Source: Bacteroidota bacterium (GTDB lineage: Bacteria; Bacteroidota; Bacteroidia; Bacteroidales; JAADJA01). Taken from it: a DNA stretch of 64,000 bases. The DNA lies in the NCBI GenBank assembly GCA_020444515.1, contig JAHLKX010000006.1, forward strand, positions 297,778 through 361,777, in the 5' to 3' direction. Below, in pieces: positions 36,216 through 45,239 of the stretch (position 1 is the stretch's first letter; each line of letters opens with the position of its first letter). The notes under the pieces are model-generated. The model worked only from the letters and a program-made list of their open reading frames with translations. It was not told the origin of the DNA and made no database searches. Made by a program: the position numbers and the translations under genes.

Positions 36216-38564
36216 ATGAAAACAATAAAAATAAAATATAGGATCGCTTTGAGTTTTCTGCTCTTGCTGAGTGGAAGTCTCTTAGGCCAGCCGGAATCAA
36301 ATTCCGATAAGACCTTTTCTCCCTATTTTTTCGTACAGTCCGATGATTCGGAAATCGATAAACTGCCTCTCAAGTCTACATCAGTTGAGGTAAATATTGC
36401 CGGCGTCATCGCAGATGTGAAGGTAAAGCAAGTGTATCAAAACGAAGGGAGCAGACCCATTGAAGCCATGTATGTTTTTCCCGGATCTACACGGGCTGCC
36501 GTATATGGGATGCAAATGACCATTGGTGAACGCACCATTGTGGCCAAAATTGAAGAAAGACTAAAAGCAAGACAGGATTATGAGGAAGCCCGACAGAATG
36601 GACAAAGTGCCTCCTTGCTGGAACAACAAAGGCCCAATGTATTTCAGATGAATGTGGCCAATATCATGCCTGGTGACAGGATCGTTGTTGAGTTGCTTTA
36701 TACCGAATTGCTTATACCGGAAGAGGGCGTATATGAGTTTGTTTACCCCACGGTCGTTGGCCCCCGGTATAGCAATTTACCCGAGGATTTGGCAAGTGCC
36801 AGTGATCAGTGGGTTTCCAATCCTTATACCCACGAAGGAGAACCCCCATTGTATAGCTTCAATCTCACCGTGAATCTGAATGCCGGTATGCCGGTTCAGG
36901 ATGTGGTTTGTCCAAGCCATCAGGCCGATGTGCAGTTTGTAAGTTCTAACGAAGTAAAAATCGATTTACCAGATGTCGAAAAAACAGGAGGCAATCGTGA
37001 TTTTATTCTCAAATATCGCCTTAAGGGGAAACAGATCCAATCAGGATTGTTAACTTATGAGGGTGAAGAAGAAAATTTTTTCCTGTTGATGGTACAGCCC
37101 CCTGACCATATTAAGCCAGAATACATTCCGCCCCGTGAATATGTTTTTATCGTGGATGTTTCCGGTTCGATGAACGGTTTTCCACTGGATGTTTCCAAAA
37201 CACTTTTAAAAGACCTGATTGGTCATTTGAGAACGTCAGATAAATTCAATGTGTTATTGTTTGCTGGTGGTTCGCAGTTGTTTTCCAATCAATCTGTAGA
37301 GGCCAATGATGCTAATATTAAAAGTGCCATTCAGTTTCTTGAGAAACAACGTGGTGGTGGCGGAACCGAACTGCTACCGGCTCTGAAAAAGGCATTGGCA
37401 TTAAAAGGTACAGAAGATTTTTCACGAACCTTTGTTATCGCAACCGATGGATATGTTACGGTTGAAAAAGAAGCTTTTGATCTGATCCGTGAAAATTTGG
37501 GGAAGGCAAATTTTTTCACCTTTGGGATAGGCAGTTCTGTAAACCGTTATATCATCGAAGGTATGGCGCATGTAGGTAAAGGAATTCCGTTTGTGGCCCT
37601 TGATAAAAATGACGCCCGAACCCTTGCCGTTCAATTCAGAAATTATGTTACCAACCCGGTACTGACCAATATTCATGTGGATTTTGCCGGTATAGATGTA
37701 TATGATGTGGAACCGCTGGAGGTGCCTGATGTCTTTTCTGAAAGGCCGGTTCTGGTATATGGAAAATATCGGGGTAATGCTACAGGATCAGTAAGTGTTA
37801 AGGGTAAAACCGGTAGTGAAAATTTTCAATGGGGCATAGGATTTCATCGTCAGAAAAGTTCTTCTTCGAATTCAGCCTTGAAATATTTATGGGCCCGGGA
37901 ACGGATCCGATTGCTGGATGATTATACCAATCTCGCCCATTTTGATGATCATGCGGATGAAATGACGGCTCTTGGATTGAAGTATAATTTACTGACTGCT
38001 TATACTTCGTTCATTGCCATCGATTCGGAAGTGCGAAATGAAGGTGGAATGCAGAGCACGGTCAAACAACCACTGCCTTTGCCGCAAGGTGTAAGTAATT
38101 ATGCTGTTGGTGCTTCGAATTATCTTGGGGGTGTTCAAAAATCTAAGAGCATAAGAGGATCAAGAGCTGATGTTTTGGAAGAAATTGCACTTCCGATGGA
38201 TGGTGTTATGCCGCTGGTGGATCGTGAAGAAAATTTGGATGAAGATGTTGTATTCATCATTGCTCAAAAACAACCTGAATTTATAGGTGGCGAAGAAGCC
38301 TTGAAAAAGTTTCTTGCAGAAAACATCATCTATCCTAATGAGCTTTCAGAAAAGGGCATCCAGGGTACGGTCTACCTTAAATTTATTGTCAATATAAAGG
38401 GAGAGGTGGAGGATGTAAAAGTTGTTTTGGGGGCCCATGAATTACTGGATAAAGAAGCCATTCGGATTATCAAATTGACAAGTGGAAAATGGAAGCCAGG
38501 CGAACAAAAGGGAAAGACGGTAAAAGTGGCAATGACGCTACCAATAAAATTTAGTTATAAATAG
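36216..38564 (+). CDS. VIT-VWA protein with a C-terminal TonB domain
   Basis: A 782-residue exported protein with a signal peptide (1-25, ending LLGQ). The VIT domain covers residues 45-180 (VEVNIAGVIADVKVKQVYQN, EAMYVFPGSTRAAVYGM, RQDYEEARQNGQSASLLEQ). The VWA domain covers 305-480 with a complete MIDAS motif D314-x-S316-x-S318 (FIVDVSGSMNG). Residues 685-782 are a TonB C-terminal domain (QPEFIGGEEALKKFL, GTVYLKFIVNIKG, KWKPGEQKGKT). VIT-VWA proteins mediate metal-dependent protein contacts. The fused TonB domain suggests contact with outer-membrane receptors or the cell wall. It is followed by a terminator and co-transcribed with the upstream TonB gene. Confidence 0.87.
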   Translation: MKTIKIKYRIALSFLLLLSGSLLGQPESNSDKTFSPYFFVQSDDSEIDKLPLKSTSVEVNIAGVIADVKVKQVYQNEGSRPIEAMYVFPGSTRAAVYGMQMTIGERTIVAKIEERLKARQDYEEARQNGQSASLLEQQRPNVFQMNVANIMPGDRIVVELLYTELLIPEEGVYEFVYPTVVGPRYSNLPEDLASASDQWVSNPYTHEGEPPLYSFNLTVNLNAGMPVQDVVCPSHQADVQFVSSNEVKIDLPDVEKTGGNRDFILKYRLKGKQIQSGLLTYEGEEENFFLLMVQPPDHIKPEYIPPREYVFIVDVSGSMNGFPLDVSKTLLKDLIGHLRTSDKFNVLLFAGGSQLFSNQSVEANDANIKSAIQFLEKQRGGGGTELLPALKKALALKGTEDFSRTFVIATDGYVTVEKEAFDLIRENLGKANFFTFGIGSSVNRYIIEGMAHVGKGIPFVALDKNDARTLAVQFRNYVTNPVLTNIHVDFAGIDVYDVEPLEVPDVFSERPVLVYGKYRGNATGSVSVKGKTGSENFQWGIGFHRQKSSSSNSALKYLWARERIRLLDDYTNLAHFDDHADEMTALGLKYNLLTAYTSFIAIDSEVRNEGGMQSTVKQPLPLPQGVSNYAVGASNYLGGVQKSKSIRGSRADVLEEIALPMDGVMPLVDREENLDEDVVFIIAQKQPEFIGGEEALKKFLAENIIYPNELSEKGIQGTVYLKFIVNIKGEVEDVKVVLGAHELLDKEAIRIIKLTSGKWKPGEQKGKTVKVAMTLPIKFSYK

Positions 38565-38594
38565 ATGTAAGTTTCTAATTTCAGTCCTTTTTAT

Positions 38595-38628
38595 AAGCAG
38601 GAAGATCATAACGGTTTTCCTGCTTTTT
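38595..38628 (+). terminator. Intrinsic terminator of the TonB/VIT-VWA operon
   Basis: A perfect 9-bp stem (38595-38603 with 38617-38625) with a 13-base loop and a T-run, 30 bases past the stop codon. Confidence 0.75.
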
Positions 38629-38714
38629 AATAGAATTATTTACATGTACTTTTGGGATTCGTTCCCAGCACACATCCGATTTAATAAATAATTCCAAAAA
38701 AATGGGTTCAGGCC

Positions 38715-38744
38715 TTGGTAATTATAAAAATCCCGCTACTTTTG
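38715..38744 (+). promoter_or_regulatory. Promoter of the methylmalonyl-CoA decarboxylase operon
   Basis: TTG (38715-38717), 19 bases, TActTTTG (38737-38744): a full match to the Bacteroidota consensus, 28 bases before the ATG of the epimerase gene. Confidence 0.7.
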
Positions 38745-38772
38745 TGAATCAATTAACAATAAAAATATTTGT

Positions 38773-39189
38773 ATGAAACCCACTCATATCGAACACATTG
38801 GAATTGCAGTAAAGAGCCTGGATGAGGCCATTCCATTTTACGAAAAAGTACTCGGATTAACATGTTATGCCATCGAAGAAGTGAAGGACCAAAAAGTAAA
38901 AACTGCTTTTTTTATGGTGGGACAAACCAAAATAGAATTATTGGAATCAACAGATCCGGAAGGGCCCATTGGAAAGTTTATCGAAAAGAAAGGCCAGGGG
39001 ATCCATCATATCGCTTTCGCACAAGAGGATGTAGGTGAGGCCCTGAATCAGGCCGAAGAAAATGGGGTACAATTGATTGATAAATCACCAAGAAAAGGAG
39101 CCGAAGGGCTTGACATTGGTTTCCTTCATCCAAAATCGACTTTTGGGGTGTTGATGGAATTTTGTGGAGATCCTTCGGCGAACTCCTGA
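38773..39189 (+). CDS. mce: Methylmalonyl-CoA epimerase
   Basis: A 138-residue vicinal-oxygen-chelate fold enzyme that interconverts R- and S-methylmalonyl-CoA. Metal ligands are visible in THIEHIGIAVKSLDEA (H8), GQGIHHIAFAQ and VLMEFCG near the C-terminus. FYEKVLGL and ESTDPEGPIGKFIEKKGQG are typical. It opens an operon with the decarboxylase subunits and supplies the S-isomer to them, or links them to methylmalonyl-CoA mutase (not in the window). Confidence 0.95.
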   Translation: MKPTHIEHIGIAVKSLDEAIPFYEKVLGLTCYAIEEVKDQKVKTAFFMVGQTKIELLESTDPEGPIGKFIEKKGQGIHHIAFAQEDVGEALNQAEENGVQLIDKSPRKGAEGLDIGFLHPKSTFGVLMEFCGDPSANS

Positions 39190-39267
39190 TGATCGGGGAT
39201 TAAATTCCGATCTCCCTATAACGAAAAGTATTAAATCAAAGCATCGAAAAATTCAAAAACAAGAGCA

Positions 39268-40827
39268 ATGAGCAATCAGGATAAAGTGCGGCAGTTGGTT
39301 GAACTTCGTGAGAAGGCACGACTTGGTGGAGGTGAGCGTCGCATTGAGGACCAGCACAAAAAAGGAAAATACACTGCTCGTGAACGCATCGAAATGATCC
39401 TTGACGAAGGAAGTTTTGAGGAGTTTGATATGTTCGTGACCCACCGTAGCCACGACTTTGGTCTCGAAAATCAGCATTACCTTTCGGATGGAGTGATCAC
39501 GGGTCATGGTACGATTGATGGACGAGTCGTGTATATTTTCTCCCAGGATTTCACAGTATTTGGTGGTTCCCTCTCCGAGACATTCGCGCAGAAAGTTTGT
39601 AAGGTGATGGATCAGGCCATGAAAGTGGGGGCTCCCATTATCGGGATCAATGACAGTGGTGGCGCCCGTATACAGGAAGGAGTGAAGAGTCTGGCCGGTT
39701 ATGCCGAGATTTTTCAAAGGAATATCATGGCATCAGGAGTGATCCCTCAGATATCTGCCATATTTGGCCCCTGTGCCGGAGGTGCGGTCTATTCGCCTGC
39801 CCTCACCGATGTGATCATCATGAGTGAAAAAACAAGCTATATGTTTGTCACCGGACCGCGGGTAACCAAAACTGTAACAGGTGAGGATATATCGACTGAA
39901 GACCTTGGCGGCGCCGACGTTCATACTTCCAAATCGGGTGTAGCTCAGTTCAAAGCTGATGATGAGGAAGAGGGCTTTCTGCTGATCCGCAAAGTTTTGG
40001 AATATCTCCCGCAGAATAACCTGGAAGACCCACCTTTGGTTGAATGCCAGGATCCCATCGACAGGATGGATGATAGCCTCAACGAGGTGATCCCTGAAGA
40101 TCCCAACAAGCCTTATAATGTTAAAGATGTGATTTATGCGATTGCAGATCATGGAGAATTTCTTGAATTCCACAGACATTTTGCCAAAAATATTGTCGTG
40201 GGTTTTGCTCATTTTAATGGTATTCCGTGCGGTATTGTGGCCAATCAGCCCAATTTCCTTGCAGGTGTTTTAGATATCAATTCCTCTCGCAAGGCTGCCC
40301 GTTTTGTTCGTTTCTGTGATGCTTTTAATATTCCCATTGTGACCCTCGTGGATGTTCCGGGCTTTTTACCCGGAAGTGCACAGGAATATGGTGGTATTAT
40401 CACTCATGGTGCCAAGCTGATGTTTGCTTATGGAGAGGCTACTGTTCCGAAGGTGACGATCACTTTAAGAAAATCTTATGGCGGGGCCCATGATGTGATG
40501 GGATCAAAACAATTGCGTGGAGATATCAACTACGCATGGCCAACAGCAGAGATCGCTGTAATGGGGCCCAAAGGCGCTATTGAAGTATTGGAAGGGAAAA
40601 ATATTGCCAAGATTGAAGATCCAAAAGACCGCGCTAAATATCTCGCTGATAAAGAAGGGGAATACCGGGATAAGTTTGCCAATCCCTACGAGGCTGCCCG
40701 GTATGGTTACATTGATGATGTGATCGAACCGCGCAATACCCGTTTCCGCATCATCAGGGCCTTGAGCACACTGGCCACGAAAAAAGATAAAAATCCGGTG
40801 AAAAAACATAGCAACATTCCACTGTAA
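39268..40827 (+). CDS. mmdA: Methylmalonyl-CoA decarboxylase/propionyl-CoA carboxylase carboxyltransferase subunit
   Basis: A 519-residue carboxyltransferase with the two crotonase-like halves of the biotin-dependent acyl-CoA carboxylase beta family. Landmarks are [35 protein letters not shown] (oxyanion hole of the first half), [31 protein letters not shown] and [16 protein letters not shown]. It moves the carboxyl group of methylmalonyl-CoA onto biotin of the carrier subunit. Because oadG-, biotin-carrier- and beta-type membrane subunits follow in the same operon and no biotin carboxylase is present, the decarboxylase (Na+-pump) role is preferred over propionyl-CoA carboxylase. Confidence 0.93.
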   Translation: MSNQDKVRQLVELREKARLGGGERRIEDQHKKGKYTARERIEMILDEGSFEEFDMFVTHRSHDFGLENQHYLSDGVITGHGTIDGRVVYIFSQDFTVFGGSLSETFAQKVCKVMDQAMKVGAPIIGINDSGGARIQEGVKSLAGYAEIFQRNIMASGVIPQISAIFGPCAGGAVYSPALTDVIIMSEKTSYMFVTGPRVTKTVTGEDISTEDLGGADVHTSKSGVAQFKADDEEEGFLLIRKVLEYLPQNNLEDPPLVECQDPIDRMDDSLNEVIPEDPNKPYNVKDVIYAIADHGEFLEFHRHFAKNIVVGFAHFNGIPCGIVANQPNFLAGVLDINSSRKAARFVRFCDAFNIPIVTLVDVPGFLPGSAQEYGGIITHGAKLMFAYGEATVPKVTITLRKSYGGAHDVMGSKQLRGDINYAWPTAEIAVMGPKGAIEVLEGKNIAKIEDPKDRAKYLADKEGEYRDKFANPYEAARYGYIDDVIEPRNTRFRIIRALSTLATKKDKNPVKKHSNIPL

Positions 40828-40839
40828 AATCTCTTGCAT

Positions 40840-41202
40840 ATGATATCAGAAATAACATTTGATTTTTCAGCCATTACCCAATTCAGCATTGTGCTGGCCG
40901 TAGTGGGATACCTCACTGTATTTTTTGCGCTTGTGATTATGTATTTTGTATATAATAATATACCCAAGCTGATCAATCTGAAAGTTCGTCAACGACTTAG
41001 AAAACAAGGAAAACTCAAAGAGGCAGAAACGGAACTTACCATAGTAGGGGAGGTGAATGCTGCTATCAGTATGGCCCTTTACCTGTATCTGAATGAGCAT
41101 GATGAAGAAAGCCATACGCTTACCATTAAAAAAGTACAGCGCTCCTATACTCCCTGGAGCTCACGTATTTATAATGTGAATGATTATTTTAAAATGAGAT
41201 AG
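40840..41202 (+). CDS. Small membrane subunit of sodium-pumping decarboxylase (OadG/MmdD-like)
   Basis: From the ATG at 40840 the protein has 120 residues; a TTG two codons earlier is less likely. A single N-terminal membrane helix (about 10-35, FSIVLAVVGYLTVFFALVIMYFVY) is followed by a basic cytoplasmic segment and a soluble domain that ends SSRIYNVNDYFKMR. Position between the carboxyltransferase and biotin carrier genes, size and topology fit the gamma/delta subunit that stabilises the complex. The C-terminal domain is longer than in enterobacterial OadG, as is common in Bacteroidota. Confidence 0.82.
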   Translation: MISEITFDFSAITQFSIVLAVVGYLTVFFALVIMYFVYNNIPKLINLKVRQRLRKQGKLKEAETELTIVGEVNAAISMALYLYLNEHDEESHTLTIKKVQRSYTPWSSRIYNVNDYFKMR

Positions 41203-41206
41203 ACCC

Positions 41207-41629
41207 ATGAAGAAATTCAAATTCACCATACGGGGTAATGAGTATGAGGTGGAAGTGCACAAGTTTGAGGACAACATTGCAAAAGTTGAGGTGAACGGAA
41301 CCTGCTATGAGGTGGAGGTCAGCCAGCAAATGGTGCAATCCAAAACACCGGTATTGGTTCGTCAGGAGGTGCCGGCTCCAAGGAGGAGCGAATCAAAAAT
41401 TAAAAAAAGTATTGGTGCTTTTCAGATCAAAGCACCACTTCCCGGAAACATCATGCAGCTATTTGTAAACACCGGTGATGAGGTGAAAAAGGGTGACAAA
41501 CTTCTGATTTATGAAGCAATGAAAATGGAAAACACCATTCTTGCAGAGAAGGATGGTACGGTTTCAGCGATCAAAGTACAGCCCGGCGACAGTGTACTGG
41601 AAGGTGATGTTTTAATTGAATTGTCATGA
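41207..41629 (+). CDS. mmdC: Biotin carrier subunit of methylmalonyl-CoA decarboxylase
   Basis: A 140-residue biotin carboxyl carrier protein. The C-terminal biotinyl domain (residues 70-140) has the attachment motif EAMKMEN with biotinyl lysine K106, after APLPGNIMQLFVNTGDEVKKGD. The N-terminal 55 residues form a small beta domain that docks to partner subunits, joined by a short linker. It starts four bases behind the small membrane subunit, and its stop overlaps the start of the beta subunit by four bases. Confidence 0.95.
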   Translation: MKKFKFTIRGNEYEVEVHKFEDNIAKVEVNGTCYEVEVSQQMVQSKTPVLVRQEVPAPRRSESKIKKSIGAFQIKAPLPGNIMQLFVNTGDEVKKGDKLLIYEAMKMENTILAEKDGTVSAIKVQPGDSVLEGDVLIELS

Positions 41630-42978
41630 AGATTTCCATTCAAAAAGCGCTGACAGTTTTTGGGATTATAGCCGTATTAACCATTTTATCAGGCATGATA
41701 AAGGCTGATGAAACCGTCAAAGATGAGAATTCGTCAAAAATTGAGCAAATTAGTCCCGTTCCATCCGGTATAACCGATCACTCCGATCCGGTCAAAGGGA
41801 TACAGCGGTTTTATAGCTTTACCGGTTTTGCCAATGCCACATGGGGTCACATCATCATGATCGTGGTGGGATTGTTTTTTATTTTTCTGGCCATTCGATA
41901 TGATTATGAACCATTGCTGCTTATTCCCATTGGGGTGGGGGTTTTGATCGGTAATATTCCCTTTATGCTCAATGCAGGCTTAAAGATTGGGATCTATGAA
42001 GAGGGTAGCGTAATGAATTACCTTTATTACGGAGTTAAGACCGGGATTTATCCTCCTTTGATCTTCCTGGGAATTGGTGCCATGACCGATTTTTCTTCCC
42101 TGATCTCCAATCCACGGTTGATGTTGCTGGGTGCGGCAGCCCAGGTTGGAATCTTTGCCACATTTCTGGGGGCACTTGTCCTTGGATTTCATCCTGCCGA
42201 AGCAGGAGCCATAGGGATCATTGGTGGTGCCGATGGCCCAACAGCCATATTCCTTTCTTCCAAGCTGGCCAATGGATTGAATGTAATCGGTCAAACGGCC
42301 TCCGGTGATCCGATCTATGTCAAAAACCTGATCGGGCCCATTGCCATTGCAGCCTATTCCTATATGGCGCTTGTACCGGTAATCCAGCCACCCATTATGC
42401 GCCTGTTGACTTCAAAAAGGGAGCGTGTGATCCGAATGAAACCACCCCGATCGGTTACCAAACTGGAGAAAATATTATTTCCGATCATTGGGTTACTGCT
42501 TACCACATTTATATCTCCCAGTGCATTGCCCTTGCTCGGGATGCTGTTTTTTGGAAATATTTTAAAAGAAAGCGGAGTTACACGCCGACTTGCAGAAACA
42601 TCACGCAATGCCCTGATTGACATTGTGACAATTGTTCTTGGACTTACGGTTGGCGCATCCACACAAGCCGATGTTTTTCTGACCGGCGAATCGATCCTGA
42701 TTTTTGTGTTGGGTGCATTATCATTTATGGTGGCAACGGCGGGTGGAATAATGTTTACCAAGGTGATGAACCTGTTTTTGCCAAAAGACAACAGAATCAA
42801 TCCCCTGGTGGGGGCTGCTGGTGTTTCTGCTGTTCCTGACAGTGCCCGCGTTGTTCAAACCGAAGGGTTGAAGTATGATCCCTCCAATCATTTGCTGATG
42901 CATGCCATGGCTCCAAATGTATCGGGTGTAATTGGTTCGGCAGTGGCAGCGGGGATTTTGCTGAGCTTTTTATTGTAA
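41626..42978 (+). CDS. mmdB: Sodium-translocating decarboxylase beta subunit
   Basis: A 450-residue integral membrane protein of the OadB/MmdB/GcdB family. Hallmarks are FLGIGAMTDFSSLISNPRL, HPAEAGAIGIIGGADGPTAIF (the conserved decarboxylation and Na+ site), NPLVGAAGVSAVPDSARVVQ and HAMAPNVSGVIGSAVAAGILL. It decarboxylates carboxybiotin and drives two Na+ ions out. Residues 1-60 form an extra hydrophobic segment and a hydrophilic stretch ahead of the usual start, perhaps an additional anchor. This operon conserves energy from succinate/propionate metabolism, pointing to anaerobic growth. Confidence 0.94.
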   Translation: MKISIQKALTVFGIIAVLTILSGMIKADETVKDENSSKIEQISPVPSGITDHSDPVKGIQRFYSFTGFANATWGHIIMIVVGLFFIFLAIRYDYEPLLLIPIGVGVLIGNIPFMLNAGLKIGIYEEGSVMNYLYYGVKTGIYPPLIFLGIGAMTDFSSLISNPRLMLLGAAAQVGIFATFLGALVLGFHPAEAGAIGIIGGADGPTAIFLSSKLANGLNVIGQTASGDPIYVKNLIGPIAIAAYSYMALVPVIQPPIMRLLTSKRERVIRMKPPRSVTKLEKILFPIIGLLLTTFISPSALPLLGMLFFGNILKESGVTRRLAETSRNALIDIVTIVLGLTVGASTQADVFLTGESILIFVLGALSFMVATAGGIMFTKVMNLFLPKDNRINPLVGAAGVSAVPDSARVVQTEGLKYDPSNHLLMHAMAPNVSGVIGSAVAAGILLSFLL

Positions 42979-43005
42979 TCAGAAAATACTTTTTAATTTC
43001 TTAGA

Positions 43006-43033
43006 TTGATTTATTTCTAAAACTCTATTTTTG
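43006..43033 (+). promoter_or_regulatory. Promoter of the Gfo/Idh/MocA gene
   Basis: TTG (43006-43008), 17 bases, TAttTTTG (43026-43033), 27 bases before the ATG at 43061. The spacer is slightly short but both elements fit. Confidence 0.5.
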
Positions 43034-43060
43034 TTTTGGTAAAATATTCAATCTTTCCTT

Positions 43061-44416
43061 ATGAATCAAAGATACGATCGTCGAAATTTTCTTAAAAAAA
43101 CAACAAAAGCAGGTTTGGGAATGGCACTGGGTGGAGCAGCCCTGCAATCTTCGGCAGAACAATTTCTTCCTGCACTTAATCATTATCCCTTCAATCCACC
43201 TGCACTTGAAAAAGTAAGAATTGGGATGGTTGGCGTTGGACTGCAGGGAACTTCCCATGTCAGTAATTTCTTAAAAATCAAGGATTGCCAAATTGTAGCT
43301 GTTTGCGATATTATACCCTCGAAGGTGGAACGTGCCCAGAAAATGGTTGTGGATGCTGGTTTTCAAAAACCAGCAGGCTATTCCAATGGTGAACATGATT
43401 TTAAGCGGATGTGTGAACGCGATGATATTGATCTGGTTTTCACCGCAACTCCATGGGAGTGGCACGTACCCGTTTGCCTGGAGGCCATGAATACCGGAAA
43501 GCATGCTGCTACTGAAGTTCCAGCTGCGGAAACGATATCGGATGCCTGGAAACTGGTGGAAATTTCCGAAGCAACAGGTAAACATTGCATTATGATGGAA
43601 AACTGCAATTATGACCGGGAAGAGATGATGATTCTCAACATGGTGAAAAAAGGGTTGCTTGGTGAATTATTGCATGCCCGATGTGGATATTTGCATGATC
43701 TTCGGGCTGTTAAACACGACATGAATGGTGAAGGCGTGTGGCGAAGGGCCCATTCAATGACCACCAACGGCGATCTATATCCTACGCATGGATTGGGGCC
43801 GGTTGCCCAATGCATGGATATCAACCGGGGAAATTATTTTGATTACCTGGTTTCATTTGGAACAAAAACACGGGGTTTGCATAAATATGCACTGGAAGAA
43901 TTTGGAATAGACAGTCCGCAAGCACAGGAGAAGTTCGTTTTGAGTGATGTGGTTTCTACGCTTATCCGGACCATGAATGGCGAGACGATTTTAGTAACGC
44001 ATGACACCAGTAGCCCGCGCCCATACAGCCGCGATATTCTCGTACAGGGAACCGATGGGATTGTGAGAAAATATCCAACCCCGAAAATTCATATTGAAGG
44101 TCGAAGCAAAGGACACGGCTGGGAAGATCTGGCTGATTATAGGAGCGAATTTTATCATCCATTGTGGGAAAATATGGAGTCGGATGCTGAAGGTGCCGGC
44201 CATGGCGGCATGGATTACCTTGAGGATTTCCGTTTGATCAATGCCTTGAAAAATGGACTGGAGCCGGACATGGATGTGTATGATGCAGCTGTATTAAGCG
44301 CTGTCACCGAACTTAGCTCAAAATCAATTGCAAGTGGAAGCTGGCCCATGCAATTCCCTGATTTTACAAGGGGTATGTGGAAAACCAAACGGGAGTTGCA
44401 GGTGATGAAGGTCTGA
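43061..44416 (+). CDS. TAT-exported Gfo/Idh/MocA oxidoreductase, GH109-like
   Basis: A 451-residue NAD(P)-binding protein. The start MNQRYDRRNFLKKTTKAG carries the twin-arginine motif (R7-R8) and a hydrophobic stretch, so it is exported folded with its cofactor. The Rossmann fold begins at about residue 50 (VRIGMVGVGLQGTSHV), followed by DLVFTATPWEWHVPVCLEAM. The segments MMENCNYDREEMMILNM and THGLGPVAQCMDINRGN are those I associate with glycoside hydrolase family 109 enzymes, which use NAD to cleave alpha-N-acetylgalactosaminide bonds. The exact sugar is inference. It is a single gene. Confidence 0.82.
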   Translation: MNQRYDRRNFLKKTTKAGLGMALGGAALQSSAEQFLPALNHYPFNPPALEKVRIGMVGVGLQGTSHVSNFLKIKDCQIVAVCDIIPSKVERAQKMVVDAGFQKPAGYSNGEHDFKRMCERDDIDLVFTATPWEWHVPVCLEAMNTGKHAATEVPAAETISDAWKLVEISEATGKHCIMMENCNYDREEMMILNMVKKGLLGELLHARCGYLHDLRAVKHDMNGEGVWRRAHSMTTNGDLYPTHGLGPVAQCMDINRGNYFDYLVSFGTKTRGLHKYALEEFGIDSPQAQEKFVLSDVVSTLIRTMNGETILVTHDTSSPRPYSRDILVQGTDGIVRKYPTPKIHIEGRSKGHGWEDLADYRSEFYHPLWENMESDAEGAGHGGMDYLEDFRLINALKNGLEPDMDVYDAAVLSAVTELSSKSIASGSWPMQFPDFTRGMWKTKRELQVMKV

Positions 44417-44557
44417 ACTTGCTTTAATTTGAAACCGGGTAAATTGTTTCATTTTTAGAATCAATTGAATTAGGGATAAGGTTTTCGTAAAACCGATATT
44501 TAGTTAAAGGCAATATATTTTGGTCAATTTTTTCAATCAATATTACAGTCAACAATT

Positions 44558-45175
44558 ATGCTAGTTATTGGAATAGCCGGTGGATCTGGCTCGGGAAAAA
44601 CTACCGTTGTAAAAAAGATCATTAAAAGTTTGCCTCCCGGATCGGTTTCAGTCATTTCACAGGATGCGTATTATAAGGATAATGGTCACCTGTCACCCGA
44701 AGAGAAGCGTAGGATCAATTTCGACCACCCCTCTTCCATTGAGTTCAACCTGCTGATTGAGCAACTGGACATGCTGAAACAAGGTTATACCATTGGTATG
44801 CCCATTTATTCATATGTGACGTGTGCCAGGGCTAAAGAAACGACCCCGGTTGAACCCAAGAAAGTGATCATTGTTGATGGTATTTTAATATTGACCAATC
44901 CCCGCCTCAGAAAAAAACTCGATATAAAAGTTTATGTTGATGCTGATCCGGACGACCGGTTGATGCGGATCATCTGGCGGGATATTGAGGAACGGGGACG
45001 GAATTTTAAACAGGTACTGGATCATTATGATACTTTTGTGAAACCGATGCACCTTTTATTTATTGAACCCAATAAACGTTATGCGGACATAATCATTCCG
45101 CAGGGTGGTAAAAACCTGGTGGGTATTGATATTCTCAAATCCCGCATCAAAGAAAAACTCATGGAAGAGGAGTAA
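44558..45175 (+). CDS. udk: Uridine kinase
   Basis: A 205-residue kinase of normal length that phosphorylates uridine and cytidine in pyrimidine salvage. The Walker A loop is GGSGSGKT (residues 8-15). ISQDAYYKD, INFDHPSSIEFNLL, PIYSYVTCARAKETTPVEPK and VDGILILTN are family signatures, as is the lid segment RLMRIIWRDIEERGR. It is a single gene, convergent with dnaK across a shared terminator. Confidence 0.95.
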   Translation: MLVIGIAGGSGSGKTTVVKKIIKSLPPGSVSVISQDAYYKDNGHLSPEEKRRINFDHPSSIEFNLLIEQLDMLKQGYTIGMPIYSYVTCARAKETTPVEPKKVIIVDGILILTNPRLRKKLDIKVYVDADPDDRLMRIIWRDIEERGRNFKQVLDHYDTFVKPMHLLFIEPNKRYADIIIPQGGKNLVGIDILKSRIKEKLMEEE

Positions 45176-45181
45176 ATTTGA

Positions 45182-45213
45182 GAAAAAAAAACGGCCTTCG
45201 TAAGAAAGCCGTT
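45182..45213. terminator. Intrinsic terminator between udk and dnaK
   Basis: A 10-bp stem with one wobble pair (45190-45199 with 45204-45213) and a 4-base loop. On the minus strand a run of nine T follows, so it mainly serves dnaK. Confidence 0.8.
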
Positions 45214-45239
45214 GGAGAATATGTTGGGTTGTGAAATTA

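Noticed and set aside
39253..39717. 154-codon open frame on the minus strand
   Set aside because: It is fully antisense to mmdA, whose motifs are unmistakable. The frame is a by-product of codon bias.
39268..40827. Propionyl-CoA carboxylase beta subunit as main role
   Set aside because: No biotin carboxylase gene is in the operon, while the Na+-pump membrane subunits are, so decarboxylation is the better reading.
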